Assembly (NCBI GenBank): GCA_902769705.1
Contig: CACXPX010000021.1
Coordinates: 1 to 64,000, forward strand
Direction: 5' to 3'
Length of the DNA stretch: 64,000 bases
Origin: an uncultured Prevotellaceae bacterium
Lineage (GTDB): Bacteria; Bacteroidota; Bacteroidia; Bacteroidales; Bacteroidaceae
Made by a program: the position numbers and the translations under genes. Below are positions 15,136 through 24,055 of the stretch, piece after piece (position 1 is the first letter of the stretch; each line of letters opens with the position of its first letter). The notes under the pieces were generated by a model. That model ran no database searches and was not told the origin of the DNA. It saw only the letters and a program-made list of their open reading frames with translations.

Positions 15136-17703
15136 ATGAAAAAGCAAATCATATACTTTATGTTGATGGGTTGGCTGCTGCCGCTCGCAGTGTGGGCTCA
15201 GCCGGCTCCCGTGATGGGCACGGTGCTGTTGAACGGAAAAGAGATTCCTGCCGAATACGTCGTCAGCGGCTCGACCGCCTCGCTTGGCTCAAGTCGCAAT
15301 GCCTGCATTCCGCAATACTCGGAGGGGCGCGTCATCGTGCCAGCCAAGATTAGCGTGGACGGACGTGAATATAATGTCACTGCCGTTTCGAATATGGCCT
15401 TCCGCCTGTGTGGAGGCATCACCTTCGTGCAGTTGCCCGAGGGAGTGAAGCGCATCGGCAACTTCGCCTTCAAAAGCTGTAAGGGGCTGCTGGACGTGAA
15501 ACTGCCCTCCACGCTCGAGAGCATCGGCTCGGGAGCATTCGTGGGATTGACGAACCTCAGGGCCATCTACTGTCAGGCTGCGACGCCGCCGCAGTGGGAA
15601 TATAACGACGTGTTCTGCCGTCATGAGGGCGGCATCGGCAGCACAAAGACCTACAGCAACTCGACGACCACGCTCTACGTGCCGCTGGGCACAACAGACG
15701 CTTATCGCAATTCGGCCTTCTCCGATGCCGACTTGGGGTGGACCACGCCCGACGGCTGGCGATATTTCACGAATGTGAAGGAGGCTAACGACTACGAGAC
15801 CGAGTGGGGACTGGGTATCAGCACACCGCTCGCCCTGAACGAATTCCGCGAGCGTGTGGACAATGGCGAGACATTCGACGGGAAAATAGTGAAGGTGGAG
15901 GCCGACATCGACATGCAAGGCGAGACATGGGGCACGGGTATAGGCGAACGGTTGGGCTATTTCAAAGGCACACTCGACGGCCAGCGCCACACCATCAGCA
16001 ACCTGAAAATCAATATTCCAGACCAAAATAGCAATATCCAAAGGCTGGGATTTTTCGGCAATATTGTGGATGCCACTATTACCAACTTGCGCCTCGACAA
16101 TTTCTATGTCATCTCGCAGTCGAAAATGACAGCCGCGGGTGTTTTGGCTGGATGGGCTATGACTTCGACCATCTCTAATTGCTATGTGCGCAACAGCCAG
16201 GCAACCACGGGTGGCAACGCTGGCGGTCTGGTAGGCTCCGCTACAGGTACGGATATCAGCAAATGCGTTGTTGAAGGTACTCATGCCGTTCATGGCACAG
16301 ACGGAGAGACCTTTGACGCATATAATGGAGTGGGCGGACTTGTAGGCGTTTCGAACTGGGTGACCATCAGGAATTGCGCAGTGATTCATCACGATCGCCC
16401 GACAGGCAATTATGACTACTGCGTGAAAGGGCCGTTTGTGGGTCAGGGAGAAGCTGATGTGGATTATTGCTACACTGATGCAACGCAGTTCGACAATTGG
16501 ATGCCAACCGACCAAAACGGCTATACTCATGGGGAGCATGTCGTGGTGTACGGACAGCAGGTCTATTTTGCATTGTCAAGACAATACAGGCCGATAACCA
16601 CTGCTCTGATGAAGAATTTCATGGCACTCGTTCCATACCTGGGGCTCGACAATTGGGTGTATTGCGTGGGTCAGTATCCGTTGCCCGACTGCTTCGAAGA
16701 CCTTTACGACGTGAAAGCGAACCATTTCAGCCTGCGTCCCGCCACGCTGACCACGCCTCGCCCCAATGCGTTGGTGCTTACAGAGGAGCTCTCTTATGAC
16801 GATTGGACTTCGGGTGACTATCGTAATGCGTCGTTCAAGACATCGTCGCTTTGGATTGATGACAACTTGAACTATGACGACCGCGAACAAGTGCCCATCG
16901 GCACGGCCACCATCGAGTGCACTTACGGTGTGCGCTACGACCGAACGCTCACGGCGCCTGAGAACGGTACGAAGACAACCGAGTATCCTGTGTATCAGAC
17001 GGACGAAGACGGGCGCATCGTGTTCGACGAAAACGGTCAGCGCATCCCTACTGGCGAGACGATGGCGGTGGAAGAGACGGTCTACAAGCCCACGCCCTAT
17101 TGCTTTTATCTGCCTTATCCGCTGACGTTCAGCAACGGCGTCCGCCTCTATCAGCCCACAACGCTGACGGTGGGCAGCGACAACGTGGCGCAAGCCCTTT
17201 TTGTAGAGCAGGCCGACACGGAAGTTCGGGCTTGGACTCCCTACTATGTCGTTGTAGATAACGCTGAGGTGTCGCTGAGCACTGAGGAGCACGTCGTGTT
17301 GACGCCCAAACCCGAAGGCGCGGGCACAATGGACGTGGGCAATGGCTATTTCTTTGCCGGCTCTTCCGAAAAACTCAAGCGCACAAGAGTGGACGGATAC
17401 CTGTTGCAAAGCGACGAGAAGTGGCGAAAAACAAGCGACGATATCCTGCCTTTCCGTTCTTACTTCTATACCAACAACAGCAGCCCCGCCTCGTATATCA
17501 CGATGCTCACCAAGCTGATGGGCGATGTGGACAAAAGCGGAACGGTGGACGTGGGCGATGTGACCGCGCTGGTGGACATCATCTTGGGCAAGGACAACGC
17601 TGCTCCTTTCCTCTACGACCATGAGGCTGCCGACATGAATGGCGACGGCCAGCTGACGATTGTCGATGTGACCATGCTGGTGAGCAGAGTGCTAGACCAA
17701 TGA
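15136..17703 (+). CDS. BspA/GLUG-repeat surface protein with dockerin-like C-terminus
   Basis: This 855-residue secreted protein starts at ATG 15136 with signal peptide MKKQIIYFMLMGWLLPLAVWAQ. After it comes a BspA-type leucine-rich segment (about 60-150; GNFAFKSCKGLLDVKLPSTL). From about 235 to 400 come GLUG-type repeats (YFKGTLDGQRHTISNL, GNAGGLVGSA, GVGGLVGVS), found in bacterial adhesins and proteases. After a beta-rich region, the last 60 residues hold two calcium-loop segments, GDVDKSGTVDVGDVTALVD and ADMNGDGQLTIVDVTMLV, forming a dockerin type I-like pair. In Prevotella-type bacteria this tail is common on secreted proteins and its cohesin partner is generally unknown. It follows the hydrolase gene by 16 bases. 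The role is probably adhesion or assembly on the cell surface (inference). Confidence 0.85.
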   Translation: MKKQIIYFMLMGWLLPLAVWAQPAPVMGTVLLNGKEIPAEYVVSGSTASLGSSRNACIPQYSEGRVIVPAKISVDGREYNVTAVSNMAFRLCGGITFVQLPEGVKRIGNFAFKSCKGLLDVKLPSTLESIGSGAFVGLTNLRAIYCQAATPPQWEYNDVFCRHEGGIGSTKTYSNSTTTLYVPLGTTDAYRNSAFSDADLGWTTPDGWRYFTNVKEANDYETEWGLGISTPLALNEFRERVDNGETFDGKIVKVEADIDMQGETWGTGIGERLGYFKGTLDGQRHTISNLKINIPDQNSNIQRLGFFGNIVDATITNLRLDNFYVISQSKMTAAGVLAGWAMTSTISNCYVRNSQATTGGNAGGLVGSATGTDISKCVVEGTHAVHGTDGETFDAYNGVGGLVGVSNWVTIRNCAVIHHDRPTGNYDYCVKGPFVGQGEADVDYCYTDATQFDNWMPTDQNGYTHGEHVVVYGQQVYFALSRQYRPITTALMKNFMALVPYLGLDNWVYCVGQYPLPDCFEDLYDVKANHFSLRPATLTTPRPNALVLTEELSYDDWTSGDYRNASFKTSSLWIDDNLNYDDREQVPIGTATIECTYGVRYDRTLTAPENGTKTTEYPVYQTDEDGRIVFDENGQRIPTGETMAVEETVYKPTPYCFYLPYPLTFSNGVRLYQPTTLTVGSDNVAQALFVEQADTEVRAWTPYYVVVDNAEVSLSTEEHVVLTPKPEGAGTMDVGNGYFFAGSSEKLKRTRVDGYLLQSDEKWRKTSDDILPFRSYFYTNNSSPASYITMLTKLMGDVDKSGTVDVGDVTALVDIILGKDNAAPFLYDHEAADMNGDGQLTIVDVTMLVSRVLDQ

Positions 17704-17822
17704 AAGGTAAAAAGGCAAAAAGGTAAAAAGGCAAAAAGGTAAAAAGGTAAAAAGGTAAATAAGTATTCTCTCACCTCTCACTTCTAACCTCTCACCTCTA
17801 TAAAATCACTTCTCACCTCTAA
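17704..17822. repeat. Short tandem repeats after the BspA-like gene
   Basis: An 8-base unit AAAAAGGT/C is repeated about seven times at 17705-17757, followed by repeated TCTCACCTCT words (17769-17820). It is strand-biased, purine-rich then pyrimidine-rich. No function is evident; it may be prone to slippage. Confidence 0.7.
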
Positions 17823-17832
17823 AAACAGTTAT

Positions 17833-17868
17833 CCTCCGCTGACAAGTGTGCTAGCGGAGGGTAATTTG
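17833..17868. terminator. Hairpin between convergent genes
   Basis: CCTCCGCT (17833-17840) pairs with AGCGGAGG (17853-17860). A T-rich tail follows on the plus side. It can end the BspA-like transcript and perhaps the GH cluster transcript. Confidence 0.65.
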
Positions 17869-17891
17869 TTTTCGGAACATTTCTCGGACGG

Positions 17892-19043
17892 TTATTTCTC
17901 GAGAGGTTTTCCTGAGACGAGGATGTCTACGAGCGGTTTGTCTTTGTAGTCGTGCTTCTTCTGGTCCCAGAAGCCGAAGTCGGCGTCGTAGCACCATGTG
18001 GTCCAGGCGATGTTGAACTCGTCGAACACGGTCAGCATGTCCTTGTACCACTTGTAGGCGAGCTCGCGGTCGACGGGCTCATAGACGCCCCACTCACCGC
18101 AGAACAGCTGCAGGTCGTATTTCTTGGCGGCTTCGATGGCATCCTTGAAGTCGGCGCGTATGTGGTCTATGTTCCACTCTTCGGTGGTGAATTTGTTCTC
18201 GTCGATGACAGCCTTCACCGAGTCGGGTGCAGCCTCGTAGTCTTCCTTCGACACAAGAACACCGGGATAGTTCACCTTGCCCGTATATTTGCCGATGGGC
18301 GTCCACCATGCTCCGTAGTGCGTCAAAATCATCGGGTTGTAGTAGTGGAAGGAGAGGATGATGTTTTTGTCGCCCTCGGGCACTTTCAGGTACTTAATGG
18401 TTCCGAAGCTCTGCCACATGTTCGAGCCGATGACGAGTGTGCGTTGTGGCTCGCGCTCGCGTAGTGCCTTGTGTACTTTTGCGATGAGCTGGTTCCACTG
18501 CTCGTGGTCGTCGGCCACAGGCTCGTTCATGAACTCGTAGGCCACGGAGTCGTTGCTGTAGCCCTTCAAGGCGTCGCTCAGCTGATACCACATGCCGATG
18601 AGCTGCTGCTGTGCCTCTTCGGAGGTGAAGAGCGTGTTGGCGGCTTTGTCACCCTCGTTCACGGCATTGAAGTAGTGGGAGCGGATGATGTGGAGGTCGA
18701 CAATGGCGCGCAGGTGGTGCTTGCCACACTGGTCGAGGGCGAAGGTGAGCAGGTTCCAAGCCTCAGGTAGCTTGTCGCCATCCTCGTCCCAGAACTGCTC
18801 CTCGTCGATGGGGATGCGCACGAAGTCGAAGCCCAGCGAGTCGAGGCGCGCGAAGTCGTCTTCTTGGATGTGAAGTTGGCGTGCCTCGCCGCGCTCTTCC
18901 GACTGCGACAGCCAGTGGCTCAGGTTGGTTCCGCGCTTGATGCGGAAGTCGTTCACTTTTCCTGTTTCGGTGTTATTGGCACAGGAACTCAGAATCATAG
19001 TAGCCGAAACGAGGGCTACAAACAGCATTAGATACTTTTTCAT
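17892..19043 (-). CDS. GH5-type glycoside hydrolase lipoprotein
   Basis: This 383-residue glycosidase is anchored as a lipoprotein: the signal peptide ends in LSSC with Cys21. The rest is a GH5-like (beta/alpha)8 barrel. RIKRGTNLSHWLS (about 34-46) and FDFVRIPIDEEQF (72-84) are the first strands. The acid/base Glu is E174 in FMNEPVADD, HYY at 233-235 is the family's His-Tyr pair, and the nucleophile Glu is E317 in CGEWGVYEP. Both catalytic Glu are in place. GH5 enzymes cut beta-linked glucans, mannans, xylans and others; the subfamily cannot be fixed by eye. It is the last gene of the GH2-GH29-GH127-GH78-GH5 series, starting 18 bases after GH78 ends. Confidence 0.88.
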   Translation of the reverse strand: MKKYLMLFVALVSATMILSSCANNTETGKVNDFRIKRGTNLSHWLSQSEERGEARQLHIQEDDFARLDSLGFDFVRIPIDEEQFWDEDGDKLPEAWNLLTFALDQCGKHHLRAIVDLHIIRSHYFNAVNEGDKAANTLFTSEEAQQQLIGMWYQLSDALKGYSNDSVAYEFMNEPVADDHEQWNQLIAKVHKALREREPQRTLVIGSNMWQSFGTIKYLKVPEGDKNIILSFHYYNPMILTHYGAWWTPIGKYTGKVNYPGVLVSKEDYEAAPDSVKAVIDENKFTTEEWNIDHIRADFKDAIEAAKKYDLQLFCGEWGVYEPVDRELAYKWYKDMLTVFDEFNIAWTTWCYDADFGFWDQKKHDYKDKPLVDILVSGKPLEK

Positions 19044-19061
19044 AATAGCGATGATTAATAG

Positions 19062-21635
19062 TTATTGGTTTTTAGATGTGTCTGTGCAGTTTTGTTTTAG
19101 GGTGTATGTCCCTGGGAGATATTCTTTTCCTTTCTCCTCACCTGGGAGGGTCACTGTGGCTGTAGCTCCTTTGGGAATTGAAAAAGTCCATATCCACTCG
19201 TTGCCCTTGTACTTCCAACTGCTCTTGATGAGGCCAGCCGCAGAAAGGTAGGATGCTTCGAGATGACCGAGCCGACGGTCAGGGATGGGGCGCATGATGA
19301 TGTGCTTGAAGCCAGGACGGGCGGGGTCGGAGGCGATGCCGGCACAAGTCTGCCATATCCACTGGCAAACGACTCCGTAGGCATAGTGGTTGAAGCTGTT
19401 CATGCCGTTAGGACCCATACCCTTGTCCTTTGTGTAGCTGTTCCACCGTTCCCAGATGGTGGTGGCTCCGTTGTCGATAGAGTAGAGCCAGCTGGGGTTC
19501 TTGCGCTGGAAGAGCAGCGTGTAGGCCACATCGGCCATGCCGTTGTCGGTGAGCGTGGGCATCAGGATGGAAGTGCCGAGGAAGCCTGTCTGCAGGCAGT
19601 CGCCATGCTGGCGGAAGTTCTCGCGCAGACGTTCAATCATCTTGGTCTTGACGTCACCGTCGAAGAGATTGTTGCGCAGGGCAAAGAGGACTGGTGTCTG
19701 CATGGTGTTGAGAATCTCGGTTTTAAATGTTCCGTCGGCATTGAAAAATCGCTCGCGTAAGTAGCGCTTCGCCTCGCTGGTCATCGCTTCATATTCGGCA
19801 GCGTTTCTCCCTGTGGCTTTTGCCATATCTCGCATCATAGCTGCGTCGATGGCCCAGTAGGAGGCGCACAGATAGTTCCAATACTCGATAGCTTCGGGCA
19901 GAGGTTGGCCGTCCTTGAACGCTCCGCCGCCACAGCTCTCAAGCGGCTCGTAGCTCAGCCAGTCGGCCCACTGGTAGTTGCCATTCTCTCTGCTGAGTGC
20001 CGTGTGGTCGTATTTCGTTTGGCTGATGTGGCTCATGTATCGCTTCATCGACTCCCAACTCTCGTCAATAATCGAGGGGTCGCCATACTGTTTCCAAACG
20101 GTCCAGGGCACGATGATGCCAGCATCAGCCCATCCCACACGCATGTACTCGTTCAGCCCAGTGCCATATTGCCCTGCAGGCGCTACTCCTGGGTAACCGC
20201 CTTCTGGGCTTTGCGAGTCGCGCAGGTCGCGCAGCCATTTGTGGAAGAAACGGTTGGTGTTGGCGAAGAAGGTTCCCGTCTCGGTGAACACTTGTGTGTC
20301 GGCAGTCCAGCCTAATCGCTCGTTGCGCTGCGGACAGTCGGTGGGAACGCTCAGGTAGTTGGAGCGCATGCCCCAGAGGGTGTTAGAGATGAGTTGGTTG
20401 ACGAGGTCGTTGCCCGTGCTGATATGCCCAGTTTCCATTTCTTGCGTGATGGAGCTGACGGGTACCGAGCGGATGCGCTCGATGACCACTTCGTCGGTTG
20501 CCGTGATGTCCACGTATCGATAGCCGAAGAAGGTGCAGCGTGGCGTGTAGTCCACCGCCTTCTTGCTGTCGGCAAACGTGTAGTCGAGTCGGATGCTCTT
20601 GTCTTGGATGCGTAGGTTTCGGCGATGAACGGCTCCCTCGGGGCCATCCATCCCGCGGCTCTTGGCTCCGTTACCGTCGTTCAGCAACTCGCCAGGCAGA
20701 CAGGTGAGACGTGCGCCCTCCTTTGCATTGAAGCGGAACGACGGCACAGCGGCGCAGTTTTGTCCGAAGTCGATGACGAGGTGCTCGCCTGGGCGGACTG
20801 TCATTTTCTGGCCGTCGGCGTATTCCCTGTCGATGATGATTTTCCCGTAGGCATTGTCAGTAGCGCCTTCCTTCTTTGAATAGACATAAGCGTGTTTCGG
20901 ACTGAGTGCCAGCTCTGTCAGATGATAGACCTCGGCACCGTTTTCTGGCACAATGATGCCTTTATACTCCCGGCTGACGACCGGTGCCTTGAGAAAGACA
21001 GGCAGCTGATATCCCCAGACTTTGCGGGCATCATACTCTTCGCCGTCGAAGATGGCAGCGTGTGTCACAGGTCCCGAGATGTCGGCCCGCCAGTCTTTGG
21101 TGTTGGTTCCGTATCTGCGTGTGGTGCCGTCGGCGAAGGTCAGTTCGAGCACACCACGGAAGGCACACTTCTGCCCGTACATCCCGTTGCTTCCGCTGGG
21201 CGTGATGATTTTGTCGGCCCACCAGCCGGGCGTCACCTGGGCTTCAAGGTTGTTTTGCTGCCCCTTCTTCTTGTGGAACTGCCTAGTAATGTCGTAGGTG
21301 AATGAATACTTCGTGCGGCTGTGGTGGGAGAAACCCGGCCGCAGCACTTCGCGGCCGATGCGCTCGCCGTTTACGTAGAGTTCGTTCACGCCAAGGCTCG
21401 TGGTCATCCACAGGGCCTTTTCGACTTTTTGTTCGTTCCATATTGTTGTGAAGAACCAGCTGGCACCGTCGGCAGCCCGTGTGTGGTCGTCAACACGTCC
21501 TGTCACTTCTGGTGCGTCGGCCACACATATCCACTCCGACTCGTCCCAAGCCTCGTCGGGCAGCACTCTAGTTAATTGAGCCGTAGCACTTAGGGTTGTC
21601 AGTATGCAGCAAACGACTAAAAACTTACGCTTCAT
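19062..21635 (-). CDS. Alpha-L-rhamnosidase (GH78)
   Basis: This 857-residue secreted enzyme removes terminal alpha-L-rhamnose. The start at 21635 gives signal peptide MKRKFLVVCCILTTLSATAQ; a longer frame to 21695 would overlap the preceding gene. N-terminal beta-sandwich domains (WFFTTIWNEQKVEKALW, LYVNGERIG, GTNTKDWRA) precede the (alpha/alpha)6 catalytic barrel. That barrel opens with the family hallmark VPTDCPQRNERLGWTADTQ (about 450-468), containing the general-acid region, followed by FTETGTFFANTNRFFHKWL. C-terminal GVVCQWIWQT and IIMRPIPDRRLGHLEAS are also typical. It lies 22 bases after the GH127 gene. Likely substrates are rhamnose-capped pectin or arabinogalactan side chains; which one is inference from the neighbours. 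Confidence 0.92.
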   Translation of the reverse strand: MKRKFLVVCCILTTLSATAQLTRVLPDEAWDESEWICVADAPEVTGRVDDHTRAADGASWFFTTIWNEQKVEKALWMTTSLGVNELYVNGERIGREVLRPGFSHHSRTKYSFTYDITRQFHKKKGQQNNLEAQVTPGWWADKIITPSGSNGMYGQKCAFRGVLELTFADGTTRRYGTNTKDWRADISGPVTHAAIFDGEEYDARKVWGYQLPVFLKAPVVSREYKGIIVPENGAEVYHLTELALSPKHAYVYSKKEGATDNAYGKIIIDREYADGQKMTVRPGEHLVIDFGQNCAAVPSFRFNAKEGARLTCLPGELLNDGNGAKSRGMDGPEGAVHRRNLRIQDKSIRLDYTFADSKKAVDYTPRCTFFGYRYVDITATDEVVIERIRSVPVSSITQEMETGHISTGNDLVNQLISNTLWGMRSNYLSVPTDCPQRNERLGWTADTQVFTETGTFFANTNRFFHKWLRDLRDSQSPEGGYPGVAPAGQYGTGLNEYMRVGWADAGIIVPWTVWKQYGDPSIIDESWESMKRYMSHISQTKYDHTALSRENGNYQWADWLSYEPLESCGGGAFKDGQPLPEAIEYWNYLCASYWAIDAAMMRDMAKATGRNAAEYEAMTSEAKRYLRERFFNADGTFKTEILNTMQTPVLFALRNNLFDGDVKTKMIERLRENFRQHGDCLQTGFLGTSILMPTLTDNGMADVAYTLLFQRKNPSWLYSIDNGATTIWERWNSYTKDKGMGPNGMNSFNHYAYGVVCQWIWQTCAGIASDPARPGFKHIIMRPIPDRRLGHLEASYLSAAGLIKSSWKYKGNEWIWTFSIPKGATATVTLPGEEKGKEYLPGTYTLKQNCTDTSKNQ

Positions 21636-21657
21636 ATCGGCTTGTAGTTGGTGATTC

Positions 21658-24042
21658 TTATTTCTTGACGAGCCGCACGCCATAGATTTCTCCAATCTGC
21701 TTGTTGGGCTTGGCCACGAACTTCACGCGCACTTGCGTCTTGCCCTGAAGCATCTCGGCGGGGATGTCAAACGTCTCGTACTTGAACTCGGAGATGCGAT
21801 ACTTGCCCGTGTTGTTGATGCTGGTGAGCAGTTGGTCGTCGATGAAGATGTCGAACTCGTGGCTCTTCCATTCGCCCACGCCCCAGAACTTCAAGCGCAG
21901 GGCGAGGTCGGTGAGTCCGCCAGTCTGCATCAGGTAGCTGAAGTAGTGGCCGTTGCTGGCATCGCGCCAGAAGACGTCATTCGTGTTGCCCGTCTGAGAG
22001 CGGTCGGTCTCCATCTTGTGGTCGGTTTCGGGCTGCTGCTCGCCTGGCTGCACTTTGTCTACGGTGCTGGCCTCGAGCGCCTGACGCTCTTGCTCTTGTT
22101 TGGCGAGGTCGTCGAGATAGCCTTTATATTTATCCTCCGAGAGGGCGAGCCAATACATCATGTAGCGGCTGTCGTGAATCTCGAAGAAAGGTTGCAGGAT
22201 AACCCCCTTGTTCTCAGGAGCGTTCATCACCTTTGTCTCCAGCATGAAGTGGAGCGGTTGCCCCCCAATGGGCGTTATCTGGCCGGCAATGGCGTTAATG
22301 TCGTCGTTGATGAGGATAGGTGCCTCGTTGATGGGCAGTTTCTTGCCGCTGGCATACTGTCCGAAACGGCTGTCATCGGCCACGAGGTGGGCCATATCCT
22401 CGGTGCCCGTCTTCATTCCGAGCAGGATAGGACCGTGCATCAAGGCGATGTACTGTGGTACGTTGGGCAGGTATTTGATGCTGTTGTGCATAGGGAAGGT
22501 GATATCAACGACGTCGCCCTTCTTCCATCGACGGTCGATGGCGACGTAGCTTGACGGGCCGGTGATGATGTTCACGGGCTTTCCGTTGACGCTGACGTTG
22601 AAGTCGCCTGGTTTCACCCAGCCGGGATAGCGCACGAGAAGGGGGAACTGCCCCTTGCCGTTGACGATAGTGATGCGACTCGTCTCGCTGTAGGGGAACT
22701 GGGTTTCCTGACGCAGTGTGAGTCCTTTTTCCTTCCAGTTCAGTTCTGAAGCCACGAAGAGGTTCACGTAGAGAGCATCGCCCACGTGCGTGTAGATGAA
22801 CTGTCCGTACTTGCTGTGGTTCTCCATACCTGTACCCACGCAGCACCACATGGCCTCGTTCGGTGCCGAGTAGTTGCGATAGTGGCGCGGACGGGCGGGG
22901 GTGAAGTAGACGTAGCCGCCGTGCTCAGGATGCTGCGACGAGAGAATGTGGTTGAACGTCGCCAACTCGTAGAAGTCGGCATAGCGGGCCTCAGGATTGC
23001 GGCGGTGCAAGTCTTCCGTCAGCTTCAGCATGTTGTTGGTGTTGCAGGTCTCGGGTCCGTCAATGTCGTTGATGAAGTCCGTGCATGCATCCTTGCTGGG
23101 AAAATGTTCACGACGGCTGTTACCGCCGAAGGCAAGCGAACGTTCACCTGTCACGATGTCCCAGAAGAAACTGGCGGCCTCGTGGTAGGATTCAGTGTTT
23201 GATGCCAGCTCGCTGATACGTTCGAAGCCCACCACTTTCGGCACCTGCGTGTTGGCGTGCATGTTGTCGAGACAGTCTTGTCGCTGAGACATGGGCGTGA
23301 GCAGCCTGCGGTGTGAGAACCGCATGGCTGCGGTGAGGTATTTCGGGTATTTCGTGATGGCATAGGCATCGGCCAGCACCTCGTTCATGCCGCCGTGCTC
23401 GTTGCCCAGCATCCGCTCCATCTGGTCGTCGCTGAGTCCTGACGTTAGGTCGATGGCCCAGTCGCAGAAGCCGAGAAACAACTTTTTAGCCTGCTGGTTG
23501 CCGCAGTAGAGCCATGCATCGCGCAGTCCGGCAAACATCTTATGAAGATTGTAGAACGGTGCCCACGAGCCGAAGTACGTGCCGAAGTCACCTTTCTTAA
23601 AGGTGCTCCAGATGCGCTCGCTGTTGGGCATTCCGCCCACATAGCCGCGTCCCCAGCTTGGGTGGTTCTTTGTGTTGGCCTCGGCACAGCGTTGCAGCTC
23701 GCCAATCATGTATTCCATGCGCTTGCGGCATTCCCCGTTGCCCGTGGCGGCATTCTGTGCCATCGCCGTCAGGTAGTGGCCGCCCACATGTCCGTCGAGC
23801 CCGTCCCAGTTGGGGTAGGCTTTAGCCCTCGGCTCCAGTCCTGCCTCTTTGCGGTAGGGAGCCAGCAGTCGGTCGCAGTCGTACTGCAGCAGCGTCCGGA
23901 TGTTCAGGTCGCGCGCATGCTTCAGCGGTCCGTCCAACAGGGTGACGTCGCCGAGTGGGAATTCGTCAGCATACAATTTGTCTTGAGCATAGCCAACAGC
24001 GAAAACGGCAGCCATGCATACTGATACGAGGATTCTTTTCAT
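21658..24042 (-). CDS. Beta-L-arabinofuranosidase (GH127, DUF1680)
   Basis: This 794-residue exported glycosidase has signal peptide MKRILVSVCMAAVFAVGYAQ. The GH127 catalytic features known from HypBA1 are visible. E331 and C333 in PETCNTNNM and C401 in MWCCVGTG are the expected zinc ligands, with adjacent C400 as the nucleophilic Cys. The (alpha/alpha)6 barrel starts at LGDVTLLDGPLKHARDLN (about 30-47), the usual opening of DUF1680 proteins. A C-terminal extension (about 660-794) carries a beta-sandwich-like region (YFSYLMQTGGLTDLALRLKF, ISEFKYETFDIP) often called DUF6805. GH127 enzymes release beta-L-arabinofuranose from hydroxyproline-linked arabinans or pectin side chains. The gene lies in the middle of the five-gene GH series. 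Confidence 0.92.
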   Translation of the reverse strand: MKRILVSVCMAAVFAVGYAQDKLYADEFPLGDVTLLDGPLKHARDLNIRTLLQYDCDRLLAPYRKEAGLEPRAKAYPNWDGLDGHVGGHYLTAMAQNAATGNGECRKRMEYMIGELQRCAEANTKNHPSWGRGYVGGMPNSERIWSTFKKGDFGTYFGSWAPFYNLHKMFAGLRDAWLYCGNQQAKKLFLGFCDWAIDLTSGLSDDQMERMLGNEHGGMNEVLADAYAITKYPKYLTAAMRFSHRRLLTPMSQRQDCLDNMHANTQVPKVVGFERISELASNTESYHEAASFFWDIVTGERSLAFGGNSRREHFPSKDACTDFINDIDGPETCNTNNMLKLTEDLHRRNPEARYADFYELATFNHILSSQHPEHGGYVYFTPARPRHYRNYSAPNEAMWCCVGTGMENHSKYGQFIYTHVGDALYVNLFVASELNWKEKGLTLRQETQFPYSETSRITIVNGKGQFPLLVRYPGWVKPGDFNVSVNGKPVNIITGPSSYVAIDRRWKKGDVVDITFPMHNSIKYLPNVPQYIALMHGPILLGMKTGTEDMAHLVADDSRFGQYASGKKLPINEAPILINDDINAIAGQITPIGGQPLHFMLETKVMNAPENKGVILQPFFEIHDSRYMMYWLALSEDKYKGYLDDLAKQEQERQALEASTVDKVQPGEQQPETDHKMETDRSQTGNTNDVFWRDASNGHYFSYLMQTGGLTDLALRLKFWGVGEWKSHEFDIFIDDQLLTSINNTGKYRISEFKYETFDIPAEMLQGKTQVRVKFVAKPNKQIGEIYGVRLVKK

Positions 24043-24055
24043 TTTGTTTTATTCT

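Noticed and set aside
15289-16539. Long open frame antisense to the BspA/GLUG protein (about 416 codons)
   Set aside because: No motif or promoter. The sense frame has repeat and dockerin-like features.
17704-17822. Purine/pyrimidine tandem repeats as a regulatory or phase-variation switch
   Set aside because: They lie after a stop codon and before a terminator between convergent genes, with no promoter or frame to switch.
21636-21695. Longer N-terminus for the GH78 enzyme
   Set aside because: It would overlap the GH127 gene and place a long leader before the signal peptide at 21635.
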